From assembly GCF_004784475.1 (NCBI RefSeq), contig NZ_SRRT01000002.1, positions 124,001 through 188,000 on the forward strand: a DNA stretch of 64,000 nt, read 5' to 3'. The notes under the pieces were generated by a model, which saw nothing but the letters and a program-made list of their open reading frames with translations, was not told the DNA's origin and made no database searches. A program made the position numbers and the translations under genes. This DNA is from Streptomyces bauhiniae. GTDB taxonomy: Bacteria; Actinomycetota; Actinomycetes; Streptomycetales; Streptomycetaceae. This document shows, piece by piece, positions 17,496 to 25,923 of the stretch (the stretch's first letter is position 1; each line of letters starts with the position of its first letter).

Positions 17496-18497
17496 ATGCA
17501 TCTCTACGATCTCTGGTTCATCCTGATCGCCCTCCTGTGGGTCGGCTACTTCTTCCTGGAGGGGTTCGACTTCGGGGTCGGCGTCCTCACCCAGACGATG
17601 GCCCGCAACAGCACCGAGCGGCGCGTCCTCATCAACACCATCGCCCCGGTCTGGGACGGCAACGAGGTCTGGGTGATCGCCGCCGCCGGCGCCACCTTCG
17701 CGGCCTTCCCCGACTGGTACGCCACCCTGTTCAGCGGTTTCTACATCCCGCTGCTGATCATCGTGCTCTGTCTGATCGGACGCGGGGTGTCCTTCGAGTA
17801 CCGGGCCAAGCGCGACAGCATGCGCTGGCAGCACAGTTGGGAGCAGATCACCTTCTGGACCTCGGTGATCATCCCGTTCCTGTGGGGCGTCATCTTCGCC
17901 AACATGGTCCGGGGCATCGCCATCGACCGCCAGAAGTCCTATGTGGGCTCCCCCGGCGACCTGTTCAACGGGTACGCGATCCTCGGCGGCTTCGCCACGC
18001 TGGTGCTGTTCACCTGCCACGGCGCGATCTTCGCGGCGCTGAAGACGGACGGCGAGATCCGCGAGCGGGCCCGCAAACTGGTGCCGGTGCTGGGCCTGGC
18101 GTCCCTCCTGCTGCTGCTGGCGTTCCTGCTGTGGACGCAGGCGAACTCGGGCAACGGCCAGAGCCTCGGCGTGATGATCGTGGCGTTCGTGGCGCTGCCC
18201 ATCGCCCTGTTCTTCAACCAACTGGGCCGCGAGGGCTGGGCGTTCGTCTTCTCCGCGCTCACCGTGGTCGCGTCGTTCGCCATGCTGTTCCTGACCCTGT
18301 TCCCGGACGTCATGCCGTCGACGCTGAACCCGGCCTGGTCGCTGACGGTCTCCAACGCCTCGTCCGCGTCGTACACGCTGACGGTGATGACGATCGTCGC
18401 GGCGATCTTCGCCCCGCTGATCATCATCTACCAGAGCTGGACGTACTGGGTGTTCAGCAAGCGCATCGCGGTGCACCACATCCCGGCCGGCCACTGA
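17496..18497 (+). CDS. cydB: Cytochrome bd oxidase subunit II (copy 1)
   Basis: A 333-residue polytopic membrane protein beginning MHLYDLWFILIALLWVGYFFLEGFDFGVG, the characteristic CydB N-terminus, with the conserved VWDGNEVW and AFPDWYATLFSGFY segments. It completes the CydAB quinol oxidase with the gene 12 bases upstream. The operon stops at a strong hairpin right after the stop codon, so the CydDC exporter needed for bd maturation must be encoded elsewhere. Confidence 0.96.
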   Translation: MHLYDLWFILIALLWVGYFFLEGFDFGVGVLTQTMARNSTERRVLINTIAPVWDGNEVWVIAAAGATFAAFPDWYATLFSGFYIPLLIIVLCLIGRGVSFEYRAKRDSMRWQHSWEQITFWTSVIIPFLWGVIFANMVRGIAIDRQKSYVGSPGDLFNGYAILGGFATLVLFTCHGAIFAALKTDGEIRERARKLVPVLGLASLLLLLAFLLWTQANSGNGQSLGVMIVAFVALPIALFFNQLGREGWAFVFSALTVVASFAMLFLTLFPDVMPSTLNPAWSLTVSNASSASYTLTVMTIVAAIFAPLIIIYQSWTYWVFSKRIAVHHIPAGH

Positions 18498-18511
18498 GCC
18501 GTACCGACAAA

Positions 18512-18545
18512 GGCGGGCCCCCTCCGAATCCGGAGGGGGCCCGCC
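18512..18545. terminator. Bidirectional terminator between cydB and fdhF copy 1
   Basis: A perfect 15-base stem (GGCGGGCCCCCTCCG with its complement) with an AATC loop lies between the convergent stops of cydB and the molybdopterin oxidoreductase gene and can serve both. Confidence 0.85.
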
Positions 18546-18562
18546 CGTGTGCCGTGGCCCGG

Positions 18563-20905
18563 TCAGGTCGCCGCGGTGATGTGCACCTTGACGTGCTTCA
18601 TGAGCGGCTGGTCGCTCTGGGTGCTGTAGTCGCACAGGGCGATCAGCACGTTCATCTCGGGCATGTACCCGGCCGCGCAGCCGCGCGGCATGTCGTACGG
18701 GATGGCGAGATAGCCGTCGAGATAGCGGTGGCTGCCGTCCTTCGCCGTGGCGACGATGTTCACCGGATCGAACTCCGAGATCCCGCGCTCGCGCATGTCG
18801 TCCTCGTTCATGAAGACGAGTTCGCGCAGGTTCTTGATGCCGCGGTAGCGGTCGTTGTCGGAGTAGATCGTGGTGTTCCACTGGTCGTGCGAGCGCATCG
18901 TGCCGAGTGCCAGCATGCCCGGCGCGGGCACCACGTCGGCCAGCTTGGCGCTGGAGAACTCCGCCTTGCCGGAGGGGGTGAAGAAGATCAGCTCACGGGC
19001 GGGCTGCTTGATCCGGAAGCCCAGCGGCAGCCGCACCCGGCGGTTGAAGTCCTCGAAACCGTCCAGGACTTCGGACATGGTGTCCCGGATGCGGTCGTAG
19101 TCCTCGATGTACCACTCCCACGGCGTGGGGCTCGCGGGCAGCGCCGCGCGCGCCATGCCGGAGATGATCGCGGGCTCGGAGAGCAGGTGCTTGGAGGCGG
19201 GCCGCTTCATGCCGACCGACAGATGCACCATCGACATCGAGTCCTCGACGGAGGTGCTCTGCACGCCGCCCCGCTGGTGGTCCTTGTCCGTGCGGGCGAG
19301 GCAGGGCAGGATCAGCGCCTCCTTGCCGTGGACGACATGGCTGCGGTTGAGCTTGGTGCTGACCTGGACGGTGAGGTCGCAGTTGCGCAGCGCCTCGTAG
19401 CTGAACGGCGAGTCGGGCACCGCCAGGGCGAAGTTGCCGCCCATGCCGATGAACACCTTGACGTCGCCCCGGTTCATCGCCTGGAGCGTGCCGATGGTGT
19501 CGAGGCCGTGGTCGCGCGGCGGGTTGATCTTGCAGACCTCGGCCAGCCGGTCCAGGAACTCCGGCTCGGGGCGGTGGTCGATGCCGCAGGTGCGGTTGCC
19601 CTGCACATTGCTGTGCCCCCGCACCGGCGAGGGACCTGCGCCCTCACGGCCCAGGTTGCCGCGCAGGAGCAGCAGGTTGACGATCTCACGGACGGTGTCC
19701 ACGCCGTGCTCGTGCTGGGTGACGCCCAGGCACCAACTGATGATGGAGCGGTCGGCGTCGGTGTAGATCCGGGCCGCCTTGAGGATGTCCGCGCGGCTGA
19801 GCCCGGACTGACGCTCCAGCTCCTCCCAGGGCGTGGCCTCACACAGCGCCCGGTACTCATCGAAGCCGACGGTGTGCCGGTTGATGAACTGGCTGTCGAT
19901 GGCCTTGGGGTCGGTCTTGGCCTGCTCCAGCACCGCCTTGGCCATACCGCGCAGCAGCGCCATGTCGCCGCCGACCCGCACCTGGAGGTCCAGGGTGCTG
20001 GTCCGGGTGGCGTGGAAGGTGGCCATGTCCAGGAAGTCGTGCGGGATGATCGCCTTGGTGGCGCCGGCCTCGATGAACGGGTTGATGTGCACGACCTGCG
20101 CGCCCCGGTCGAACGCCTCGGTCAGCGAGGTGAGCATGCGGGGCGCGTTGGAGGCGACGTTGACGCCGAGGATGAACAGGGCGTCGGTGGCCTCCCAGTC
20201 CTTGAGGTCGACGGTGCCCTTGCCGGTGCCGAGGGCCGCCGCCAGCGCGCGTCCGCTGGCCTCGTGGCACATGTTGGAGCAGTCGGGCAGGTTGTTGGTG
20301 CCCAGCTCGCGCGCCATGAGCTGGTACAGGAAGGTCGCCTCGTTACCGAGCCGGCCCGAGGTGTAGTAGGACGCCTGGTTGGGGTTCTCCAGGTTGCGCA
20401 GGTGGCGTCCGATGAGTTCGAAGGCGTCGTGCCAGGAGATCGGCACATAGTGGTCGGTGGCCGCGTCGTAGACCATGGGCTCGGTGAGCCGGCCCTGGTC
20501 CTCCAGCTTGAAGTCGCTCCACTCGTGCATTTCGCTCACCGTGTGGCGCGCGAACATCTCGCGGTTGGCCCGCTTGTGCGTCAGTTCCCATGTGACGTGC
20601 TTGATTCCGTTCTCACAGATGTCAAGCTTCAGACCCTTGGTGTCATCCGGCCAGGCACATCCGGGACAGTCGAAACCACCGTTCTCGTGGTTCATCTTCA
20701 TGATGGCCCGCGGGCCCTCGATCAGCGTTCCCTCGTCCAGCAGGAATTTGGTCACGCTCTTGGCGGCGCCCCATCCCGCGGCGGGGTGATGGTAAGGGTG
20801 GAAGTACGGCTCCCCCTTGGGGATCGGGCCCACGCGGGGCTCGAGGTCCGACTCCGCCTCCATCATCCGTGACTGTTCTTCGTCCAAGGTGCTCAAGGCT
20901 CTCAC
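18563..20905 (-). CDS. FdhF/YdeP-type molybdopterin oxidoreductase (copy 1)
   Basis: A 780-residue cytoplasmic member of the DMSO-reductase/formate-dehydrogenase superfamily, YdeP subgroup. The Fe-S site uses only three cysteines, C80, C83 and C97, in CPGCAWPD...DICENG. The molybdenum ligand is C213 followed by H214 in NNLPDCSNMCHE, as in Cys-type formate dehydrogenases. Later segments (GVTQHEHGVDTVREIVNLLLLRGN, GPSPVRGHSNVQGNRT) bind the bis-MGD cofactor. No Tat signal is seen. The true substrate of YdeP-type enzymes is unknown. The GTG at 20905 is directly after GGAAGG, so the TTG at 20896 may be the real start. Convergent with cydAB copy 1. Confidence 0.9.
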   Translation of the reverse strand: MRALSTLDEEQSRMMEAESDLEPRVGPIPKGEPYFHPYHHPAAGWGAAKSVTKFLLDEGTLIEGPRAIMKMNHENGGFDCPGCAWPDDTKGLKLDICENGIKHVTWELTHKRANREMFARHTVSEMHEWSDFKLEDQGRLTEPMVYDAATDHYVPISWHDAFELIGRHLRNLENPNQASYYTSGRLGNEATFLYQLMARELGTNNLPDCSNMCHEASGRALAAALGTGKGTVDLKDWEATDALFILGVNVASNAPRMLTSLTEAFDRGAQVVHINPFIEAGATKAIIPHDFLDMATFHATRTSTLDLQVRVGGDMALLRGMAKAVLEQAKTDPKAIDSQFINRHTVGFDEYRALCEATPWEELERQSGLSRADILKAARIYTDADRSIISWCLGVTQHEHGVDTVREIVNLLLLRGNLGREGAGPSPVRGHSNVQGNRTCGIDHRPEPEFLDRLAEVCKINPPRDHGLDTIGTLQAMNRGDVKVFIGMGGNFALAVPDSPFSYEALRNCDLTVQVSTKLNRSHVVHGKEALILPCLARTDKDHQRGGVQSTSVEDSMSMVHLSVGMKRPASKHLLSEPAIISGMARAALPASPTPWEWYIEDYDRIRDTMSEVLDGFEDFNRRVRLPLGFRIKQPARELIFFTPSGKAEFSSAKLADVVPAPGMLALGTMRSHDQWNTTIYSDNDRYRGIKNLRELVFMNEDDMRERGISEFDPVNIVATAKDGSHRYLDGYLAIPYDMPRGCAAGYMPEMNVLIALCDYSTQSDQPLMKHVKVHITAAT

Positions 20906-21062
20906 CCTTCCGCTATATGGAGCTTTAGGCCAGAGTATGTCGGGGTATCAGCACCCGCCACGCGACGCGCAACCTTGAAAACAAAGGGCGAACGCGGTTT
21001 TCGACCAGGTATCGGGAATTCTTTCATCAGGCTTCCGGAAAAGATTTCCCGATAACAATGAA

Positions 21063-21101
21063 CGGCACGGAATCCGGTCGTGGTGACCGAGTTCCGTGCC
21101 G
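21063..21101 (-). terminator. Hairpin terminator after DoxX-family gene
   Basis: An outer 10-base repeat (CGGCACGGAA with TTCCGTGCCG) encloses an inner GGTC/GACC stem. It stands 47 bases past the DoxX stop, inside the 242-base gap before the fdhF gene. The rest of that gap, about 20906-21060, is locally AT-richer and presumably holds the fdhF promoter. Confidence 0.75.
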
Positions 21102-21147
21102 CATTCTCCAGGCGGTAATAAGGATCAAGCCCGCAGGTGCGACCCCG

Positions 21148-21690
21148 TCAGGGAGCCGGAGTCGCCGGCGCCGCCTCCTCGCGCCGCTGGGCCGAGAGCA
21201 CCTGCTCCCGCCGGGCGACGACGACGGCAGTGCCGGCGGCGCTCAGCGCGAAGGAGAGCAGGACCAGCCGGGGCCGGTCGAGCCGGTAGCCGATGAGCCG
21301 GTCCAGGGAGTAACGGCCGGGCCCGGTCAGGCCGATGCAGGTGGCGATGTAACCGAGGTAGGCCGGGTACTCGTAGCCGCCCGCCGTGGCGAAGAACCCG
21401 TTGGGACGGTGCACGGAGACGGCGCCGCCCATGCCCCCGGCCACGGCGGCACCGGCGGCGGGCGTGGCGAGACCGAGCGCGAGCAGGACTCCGCCGCCCA
21501 GCTCGGCCGAGCCGGACGCGATGGCGCTCGCCTTGCCGGGGCGGAAGCCCATGGACTCCATGAACTTGCCCGTGCCCTCGATCCCTCCCCCGCCGAACCA
21601 GCCGAGCAGCTTCTGCGCGCCATGGGCGGCCAGTACGCCGCCGGTGCCCAGTCGTACGGCCAGCAGTCCGAGATCCTTGCGTCGGCCCAT
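21148..21690 (-). CDS. DoxX-family membrane protein
   Basis: A 180-residue membrane protein with four to five hydrophobic segments. The DoxX signature is near the N-terminus (LAVRLGTGGVLAAHGAQKLLGWFGGGG), followed by SAELGGGVLLALGLATPAAG. DoxX proteins are poorly understood; some take part in thiol-stress or quinone-linked complexes. The ATG at 21690 is preferred because GGAAGGA lies seven bases upstream. It is downstream of the channel-like gene on the same strand and may be co-transcribed with it. Confidence 0.85.
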   Translation of the reverse strand: MGRRKDLGLLAVRLGTGGVLAAHGAQKLLGWFGGGGIEGTGKFMESMGFRPGKASAIASGSAELGGGVLLALGLATPAAGAAVAGGMGGAVSVHRPNGFFATAGGYEYPAYLGYIATCIGLTGPGRYSLDRLIGYRLDRPRLVLLSFALSAAGTAVVVARREQVLSAQRREEAAPATPAP

Positions 21691-21785
21691 GGGGAGGTCC
21701 TTCCGTCTGCGGAGCGGTCCCAACTGGGCAACACGCTAGCGACCGACGGGGCGGTACGCCCCCCGAAAGACGGAAGGCCGGCGCT

Positions 21786-23141
21786 TCACCAGGAGGGCGC
21801 CGCGGCCGCCGCGGTGTCGCCCTGGACGTGGGCGCAGCGTTCGCGGGCGGTCAGCGGCCAGGGCACGAAGGTCTCCTCCGCCGTCTCCAGGCAGATGCCG
21901 TTCTCGTGCGCGACGACCCCGGTGACCGGTTCGCCCAGCAGCCGGGCGAGTACATAGGCGGCGGCGAGGCTGGTGACGTCCCGGACGGTGCCCATCGGCA
22001 GCAGCGACCGGGTCTCGGCGATGGCCTCGTGCTCCCCCGCCCGGACGACGATCCGGGTGGCGGGCGAGATGCCGTGGGCGGCGATGGCGACGGCGATGTT
22101 GTCCAGGTCGTCGGAGCCGACGGCGGCGAGGGCGCGGGCGTGGCGCAGGCGGAGCCGTTCCAGGACGGCGCGGTCGCCGCCGTGGCCGGTCATGACGGGG
22201 ATGCCGAGGGAGCGGGCGAGCCGTGCGGTGGTGACGTGCGGGTCGCGTTCCACGCCGACGACGGGGATGCCGAGCGCCTGGAGTTCGGTGCACAGCCGCA
22301 TGCCGACCTGGCCCATGCCGACGACGATGACATGGCCGGAGCGGGGCAGGGTGCGGGGTCCGATGAGGCCGATCAGCTTGGGGCCGAGCATCCGCTCGAT
22401 GACACCGGCGGTGAACAGGGCGCTGAACACGAGGGTGGCGAGCATGGCGAGGCCGGAGGCGATCTGGTAGCCGGTCTCGTCCTCCCCGGCGGTGGCCGGG
22501 CCGACCCCCGCGACGACCCGGGCGGCATGGAAGAACGCCTCGGCCGGCGGGTGGCCGTGGGCGAACATCCAGGACCAGTCGGCGAGCAGCACGGTGAGGA
22601 TGCCGCAGAGGCCGAACAGCAGCAGCCGGGCGCCCGCGTCGTGCGGCCGCAGTTGCGCGGCCAGCTTCTCCAGCCGGCGCCAGGGCCCGCGCCGGTCCGG
22701 CAGCCACTGCTCCCCGCAGGGCAGTTCACCCCGGATGCGCACGGCCCGTACGCCGTCGCCGCACCGGCGCAGGGCGAGGTTGCCGGCGTCGGTGCAGGGG
22801 CCGGCGAGGGCGGGGGCGGCCAGTTCGGCGGGCGAGGTCGCGTCGCACTGGGGCAGCAGCCGTTCCAGCTCGTCGGAGACGGTGCGGTCGAAGACGGTGG
22901 CGACGATGGGCGCGTCCGGCGCGAGGTGGGCGACGGCGAGGGCGTACCGCAGGGCGGCCACGTCGTCGTGCAGGAGGATGGCGACGCCCTCGGGGCTCTC
23001 GCGCAGGGCGGCGCGCAGTTCGGCGTCGCCGGGCGCGGTGAGGTGGGCGACCGCGCGGCCCCGGTCCTGGAGCGTGGCGCAGACGCGGCGGGCCAGGTTG
23101 GTGCCGCCGATGACGACGTAGGGGCGGTGCTCTGGGTTCAC
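21786..23141 (-). CDS. RCK/TrkA-N protein with central channel-like membrane segment
   Basis: A 451-residue protein built as RCK - membrane pair - RCK. Residues about 5-120 form a nucleotide-binding fold (YVVIGGTNLARRVCATL). Two hydrophobic helices follow around residues 170-260 (LLLFGLCGILTVLLADWSW and ASGLAMLATLVFSALFTAGV). A second TrkA-N domain starts at HVIVVGMGQVGMRLC. The segment between the helices (RVVAGVGPATAG) sits where a K+ channel pore loop would be but lacks TVGYG. It resembles CASTOR/POLLUX-like and ion-conductance proteins. GTG at 23141 is chosen because GAAGGGA precedes it; an upstream in-frame start would add 26 proline-rich residues. Confidence 0.75.
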   Translation of the reverse strand: MNPEHRPYVVIGGTNLARRVCATLQDRGRAVAHLTAPGDAELRAALRESPEGVAILLHDDVAALRYALAVAHLAPDAPIVATVFDRTVSDELERLLPQCDATSPAELAAPALAGPCTDAGNLALRRCGDGVRAVRIRGELPCGEQWLPDRRGPWRRLEKLAAQLRPHDAGARLLLFGLCGILTVLLADWSWMFAHGHPPAEAFFHAARVVAGVGPATAGEDETGYQIASGLAMLATLVFSALFTAGVIERMLGPKLIGLIGPRTLPRSGHVIVVGMGQVGMRLCTELQALGIPVVGVERDPHVTTARLARSLGIPVMTGHGGDRAVLERLRLRHARALAAVGSDDLDNIAVAIAAHGISPATRIVVRAGEHEAIAETRSLLPMGTVRDVTSLAAAYVLARLLGEPVTGVVAHENGICLETAEETFVPWPLTARERCAHVQGDTAAAAAPSW

Positions 23142-23380
23142 GGCGGCGGCGGTCCCTTCGGGGGGAGGGAACGGGTGCGCTGGAGGGGACACGTTACGAG
23201 GTCCGGCCGCTGCGGTCACCCGGAGCAGATGGCCGGTGTCGTGGCGGGACGTTTCGCCGTCCGCGATCTATCGTCGGCTTGCGTCCGCAGGCGGTGCGGT
23301 CCGGCGGCCGAACGTGCTGGTACGGGCCCCTCGCCGCAGCCCGTTCGGCGGTTGCCGCCGACTGCACCTCTTGGAGTGGA

Positions 23381-24670
23381 ATGGCTTCCGGGATGCCCCC
23401 GCCCGCGTCCGGACCCTCGGTGAGCGCGGGGCGGTTGCTGGGGCGGTGGAAGCTGTGGCTGATGCCCGCCGTGCTCAGCTCGCTGGTCGCACTGGTGCTG
23501 TCGCTGCTGTACATGGGCGGCATCCTCACCCCGGAGAGCAGCCTGCACCGGATGCCGGTGGCGCTGGTGAACCAGGACGAGGGCAAGCCGCTGCCGGGGC
23601 AGCAGGCCAACGTCGGCACGCAGGCCGCCCGTTCCATCCTCTCCGCCGGCTCCTCCGACGACCGGGTCCGCTGGCGCCCGATGTCCCGGGCCAAGGCGCA
23701 GGACGAGCTGGCGTCGGGCCGGGTGTACGGCGCCCTGGTGATCCCGAAGGACTTCACGGCGACCGTGGGGGCGCTGGCCACCTCGGATGCCAAGTCCCGC
23801 CCGGCGCTGACCGTGCTGACCAACCCCGGTGTCGGCAGCTTGGCCTCCTCGCTGGCGGGGCGGATCACGCAGAGCGCGGCGCATCAGGTGTCGGTCTCGG
23901 TCGGCAAGCAGTTGTCGGCGTCTGCGCAGGTGAAGCAGGCGAGCGCGGCCACCCGCGTGCTGATCGCCGACCCGGTGGAGGTGCGGACCCAGGTGGGCCA
24001 TCCCATCGGCGCCCACAGCGGGCTGGGGCTGAGCGCCTTCTACTACGCGCTGCTGCTGGTGCTGGCCGGGTTCATCGGCGGCAACATCATCCACAACGGC
24101 GTCGACAGCGGACTCGGCTACGCCGACACAGAGATCGGCCCCTGGCACTCGCGGCGCCCGACGGTGCACATCAACCGGACCCAGACGCTGGTGCTGAAGA
24201 TGGCGATGACGGCGGGTCTCGCGCTGCTCACCACCTCGCTGATCATGCTGGCGACGATCGGCGTGCTGGGCATGGACGCCCCGCACGCCGGTCTGCTGTG
24301 GGTGTTCTCGTACTGCGCCGTGCTGACGGTCGGGCTCGGGGTGCAGGCGATCAACGCGGCCTTCGGCAGCCTGGGCCAGCTCGTGTCGATGTTCGTCTTC
24401 ATCGCGTTCGCGCTGCCGTCCTCGGGTGCCACCGTGCCGCTGGAGGCGGTGCCGGGCTTCTACCGGTTCCTCGGCGCCTTCGAGCCGATGCGCCAACTGG
24501 CGGCCGGGGTACGGGCGATCCTCTACTTCGACGCCCGCGCCGACGCGGGACTCGGGCGCGGCTGGGTGATGATCGCGATCGGCTTCGTGGTGGCCCTGGC
24601 GTTCGGCTTCGCGGCGACCCGCTACTACGACCGCCGGGGCCTGCACCGGATGGTGCCCCAGCCGGGCTGA
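23381..24670 (+). CDS. YhgE/Pip- or DUF3533-like membrane protein (ABC-2-like)
   Basis: A 429-residue membrane protein. One N-terminal helix (LWLMPAVLSSLVALVLSLLYMGG) leads into a large extracytoplasmic domain (MPVALVNQDEGKPLPGQQ ... GRVYGALVIPKDF), followed by five C-terminal helices. This layout and the VALVNQD segment are typical of YhgE/Pip/SNG1-type proteins related to ABC-2 permeases, which have been linked to phage reception, secretion or drug response. The ATG has a GGAG element upstream. No ATPase gene is adjacent. It is divergent from the RCK gene across a 239-base gap in which I see no clear operator. Confidence 0.75.
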   Translation: MASGMPPPASGPSVSAGRLLGRWKLWLMPAVLSSLVALVLSLLYMGGILTPESSLHRMPVALVNQDEGKPLPGQQANVGTQAARSILSAGSSDDRVRWRPMSRAKAQDELASGRVYGALVIPKDFTATVGALATSDAKSRPALTVLTNPGVGSLASSLAGRITQSAAHQVSVSVGKQLSASAQVKQASAATRVLIADPVEVRTQVGHPIGAHSGLGLSAFYYALLLVLAGFIGGNIIHNGVDSGLGYADTEIGPWHSRRPTVHINRTQTLVLKMAMTAGLALLTTSLIMLATIGVLGMDAPHAGLLWVFSYCAVLTVGLGVQAINAAFGSLGQLVSMFVFIAFALPSSGATVPLEAVPGFYRFLGAFEPMRQLAAGVRAILYFDARADAGLGRGWVMIAIGFVVALAFGFAATRYYDRRGLHRMVPQPG

Positions 24671-24679
24671 CCGGGCCCG

Positions 24680-25708
24680 CTACTCCGTAAGGCCGGGCGG
24701 GCTCGTCCGCGGGGGCGTCGGGTCGAGATAGACGCGCTTGACCGCCGGGATCAGGGTGCGCAGCCGGGTCTCCGCCTCCTCGCAGGCCCACTCGATCTGG
24801 GCGGAGGTGGAGACGTCGCGGAAGTCGACCTTGGCGGCGATCAGGATCTCCCCCGGCCCCTGCACCAGCGTGGTCAGCTCCAGCACGTCCTGGACGGCGT
24901 CCACGGAGAGCAGTTCCCGGCGTACGGCCTCCCGCATCGGCCTGGGCAGGGCGCGGCCGACGAGGAGTTCGGTGTTGGCGCGGCCGAGGATGTAGGCCAC
25001 GACGATCAGCAGCACACCGATGAGGATGGACGCGATGCCGTCGAAGATCCCGGAGCCGGTGAGCTGTCCGCCGAGCAGGCCGAGGGCGGCGAGCACCAGG
25101 CCGATGAGCGCGGCGGAGTCCTCCATGACGACGGCCTTCACGGCGGTGTCGGGGGTGTGCTGGAGGTAGCGCAGGATCGGCACCCGGAAGTGCTCGGCCC
25201 GTCCGGTGGCCTGCCGCCAGCCGGTGCGCAGCGACAGCCCCTCCAGCACGAAGGCGACGGCGAGCACGATGTAGGAGATCAGCGGGTTGCCGGGCTTCTC
25301 GTCGTGGGTGAGGGCGTGGATGCCGTCGTACACGGCGAAGACGCCGCCGCCGACGAAGGTGGCGACGGAGGCGAGCAGCGCCCAGATGTACCGCTCGGGG
25401 CCGTAGCCGAGGGGGTGGTCCTCGTCGGCGGGCTTCTTGCTGCGCTTGAGGGCGACGAAGAGCAGGGCCTCGGTCATGGTGTCGGCGACCGAGTGCCCGG
25501 CTTCGGCGAGCATGGCGCTGGAGCCGCTGAGCACACCGGCGACGGCCTTGGCGAGCGCGACACCGAAGTTGGCGGCGGCCGCCACGAGGACGGTGAAGGT
25601 CGAGCCGCCCGCGCCGGGGCCGGCCGCGGAGCCCACGCGGTGGTCCAGGTAGGGGCCCTTGCCCGCGTTCGTCCCTCGTTCCATTCCGGGCTCACCCTGT
25701 TCGCTCAT
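24680..25708 (-). CDS. Cation diffusion facilitator family transporter
   Basis: A 342-residue membrane protein of the CDF family, which exports divalent metals such as zinc or iron by proton exchange. Helix 2 carries SAMLAEAGHSVADTMTEALLF, with the His-x3-Asp metal site. HTPDTAVKAVVMEDSAALIG gives the second transmembrane site with D and E in place of the common HAxxD. A cytoplasmic C-terminal domain begins at TELLVGRALP. It ends ten bases from the convergent YhgE-like gene. Metal specificity cannot be assigned. Confidence 0.9.
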   Translation of the reverse strand: MSEQGEPGMERGTNAGKGPYLDHRVGSAAGPGAGGSTFTVLVAAAANFGVALAKAVAGVLSGSSAMLAEAGHSVADTMTEALLFVALKRSKKPADEDHPLGYGPERYIWALLASVATFVGGGVFAVYDGIHALTHDEKPGNPLISYIVLAVAFVLEGLSLRTGWRQATGRAEHFRVPILRYLQHTPDTAVKAVVMEDSAALIGLVLAALGLLGGQLTGSGIFDGIASILIGVLLIVVAYILGRANTELLVGRALPRPMREAVRRELLSVDAVQDVLELTTLVQGPGEILIAAKVDFRDVSTSAQIEWACEEAETRLRTLIPAVKRVYLDPTPPRTSPPGLTE

Positions 25709-25923
25709 AGCCGGACAGTAACCCTCTTCCCTTCGTGCGCGGTTCAGTCTCGGCCGCCCGGCGGGCACCGGCGAGCGCTGCCGTCCGTACGGGGGATTCG
25801 GGTGCCGGGCGGGTGAGGGAGCCGTTTCCGCCGGGGCCTCGCGCGGAACACCTTGCCCGCGCCGCGCTGTGCCGGCCGCCGGCCATGACCGGCGAGCAGA
25901 ACCGACGACGACAGGACGTGCAG

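Noticed and set aside
15954..20872. Long open frames antisense to cydAB and opposite fdhF copy 1
   Set aside because: They mirror real genes, have no recognisable motif and no ribosome sites, so they are composition artefacts.
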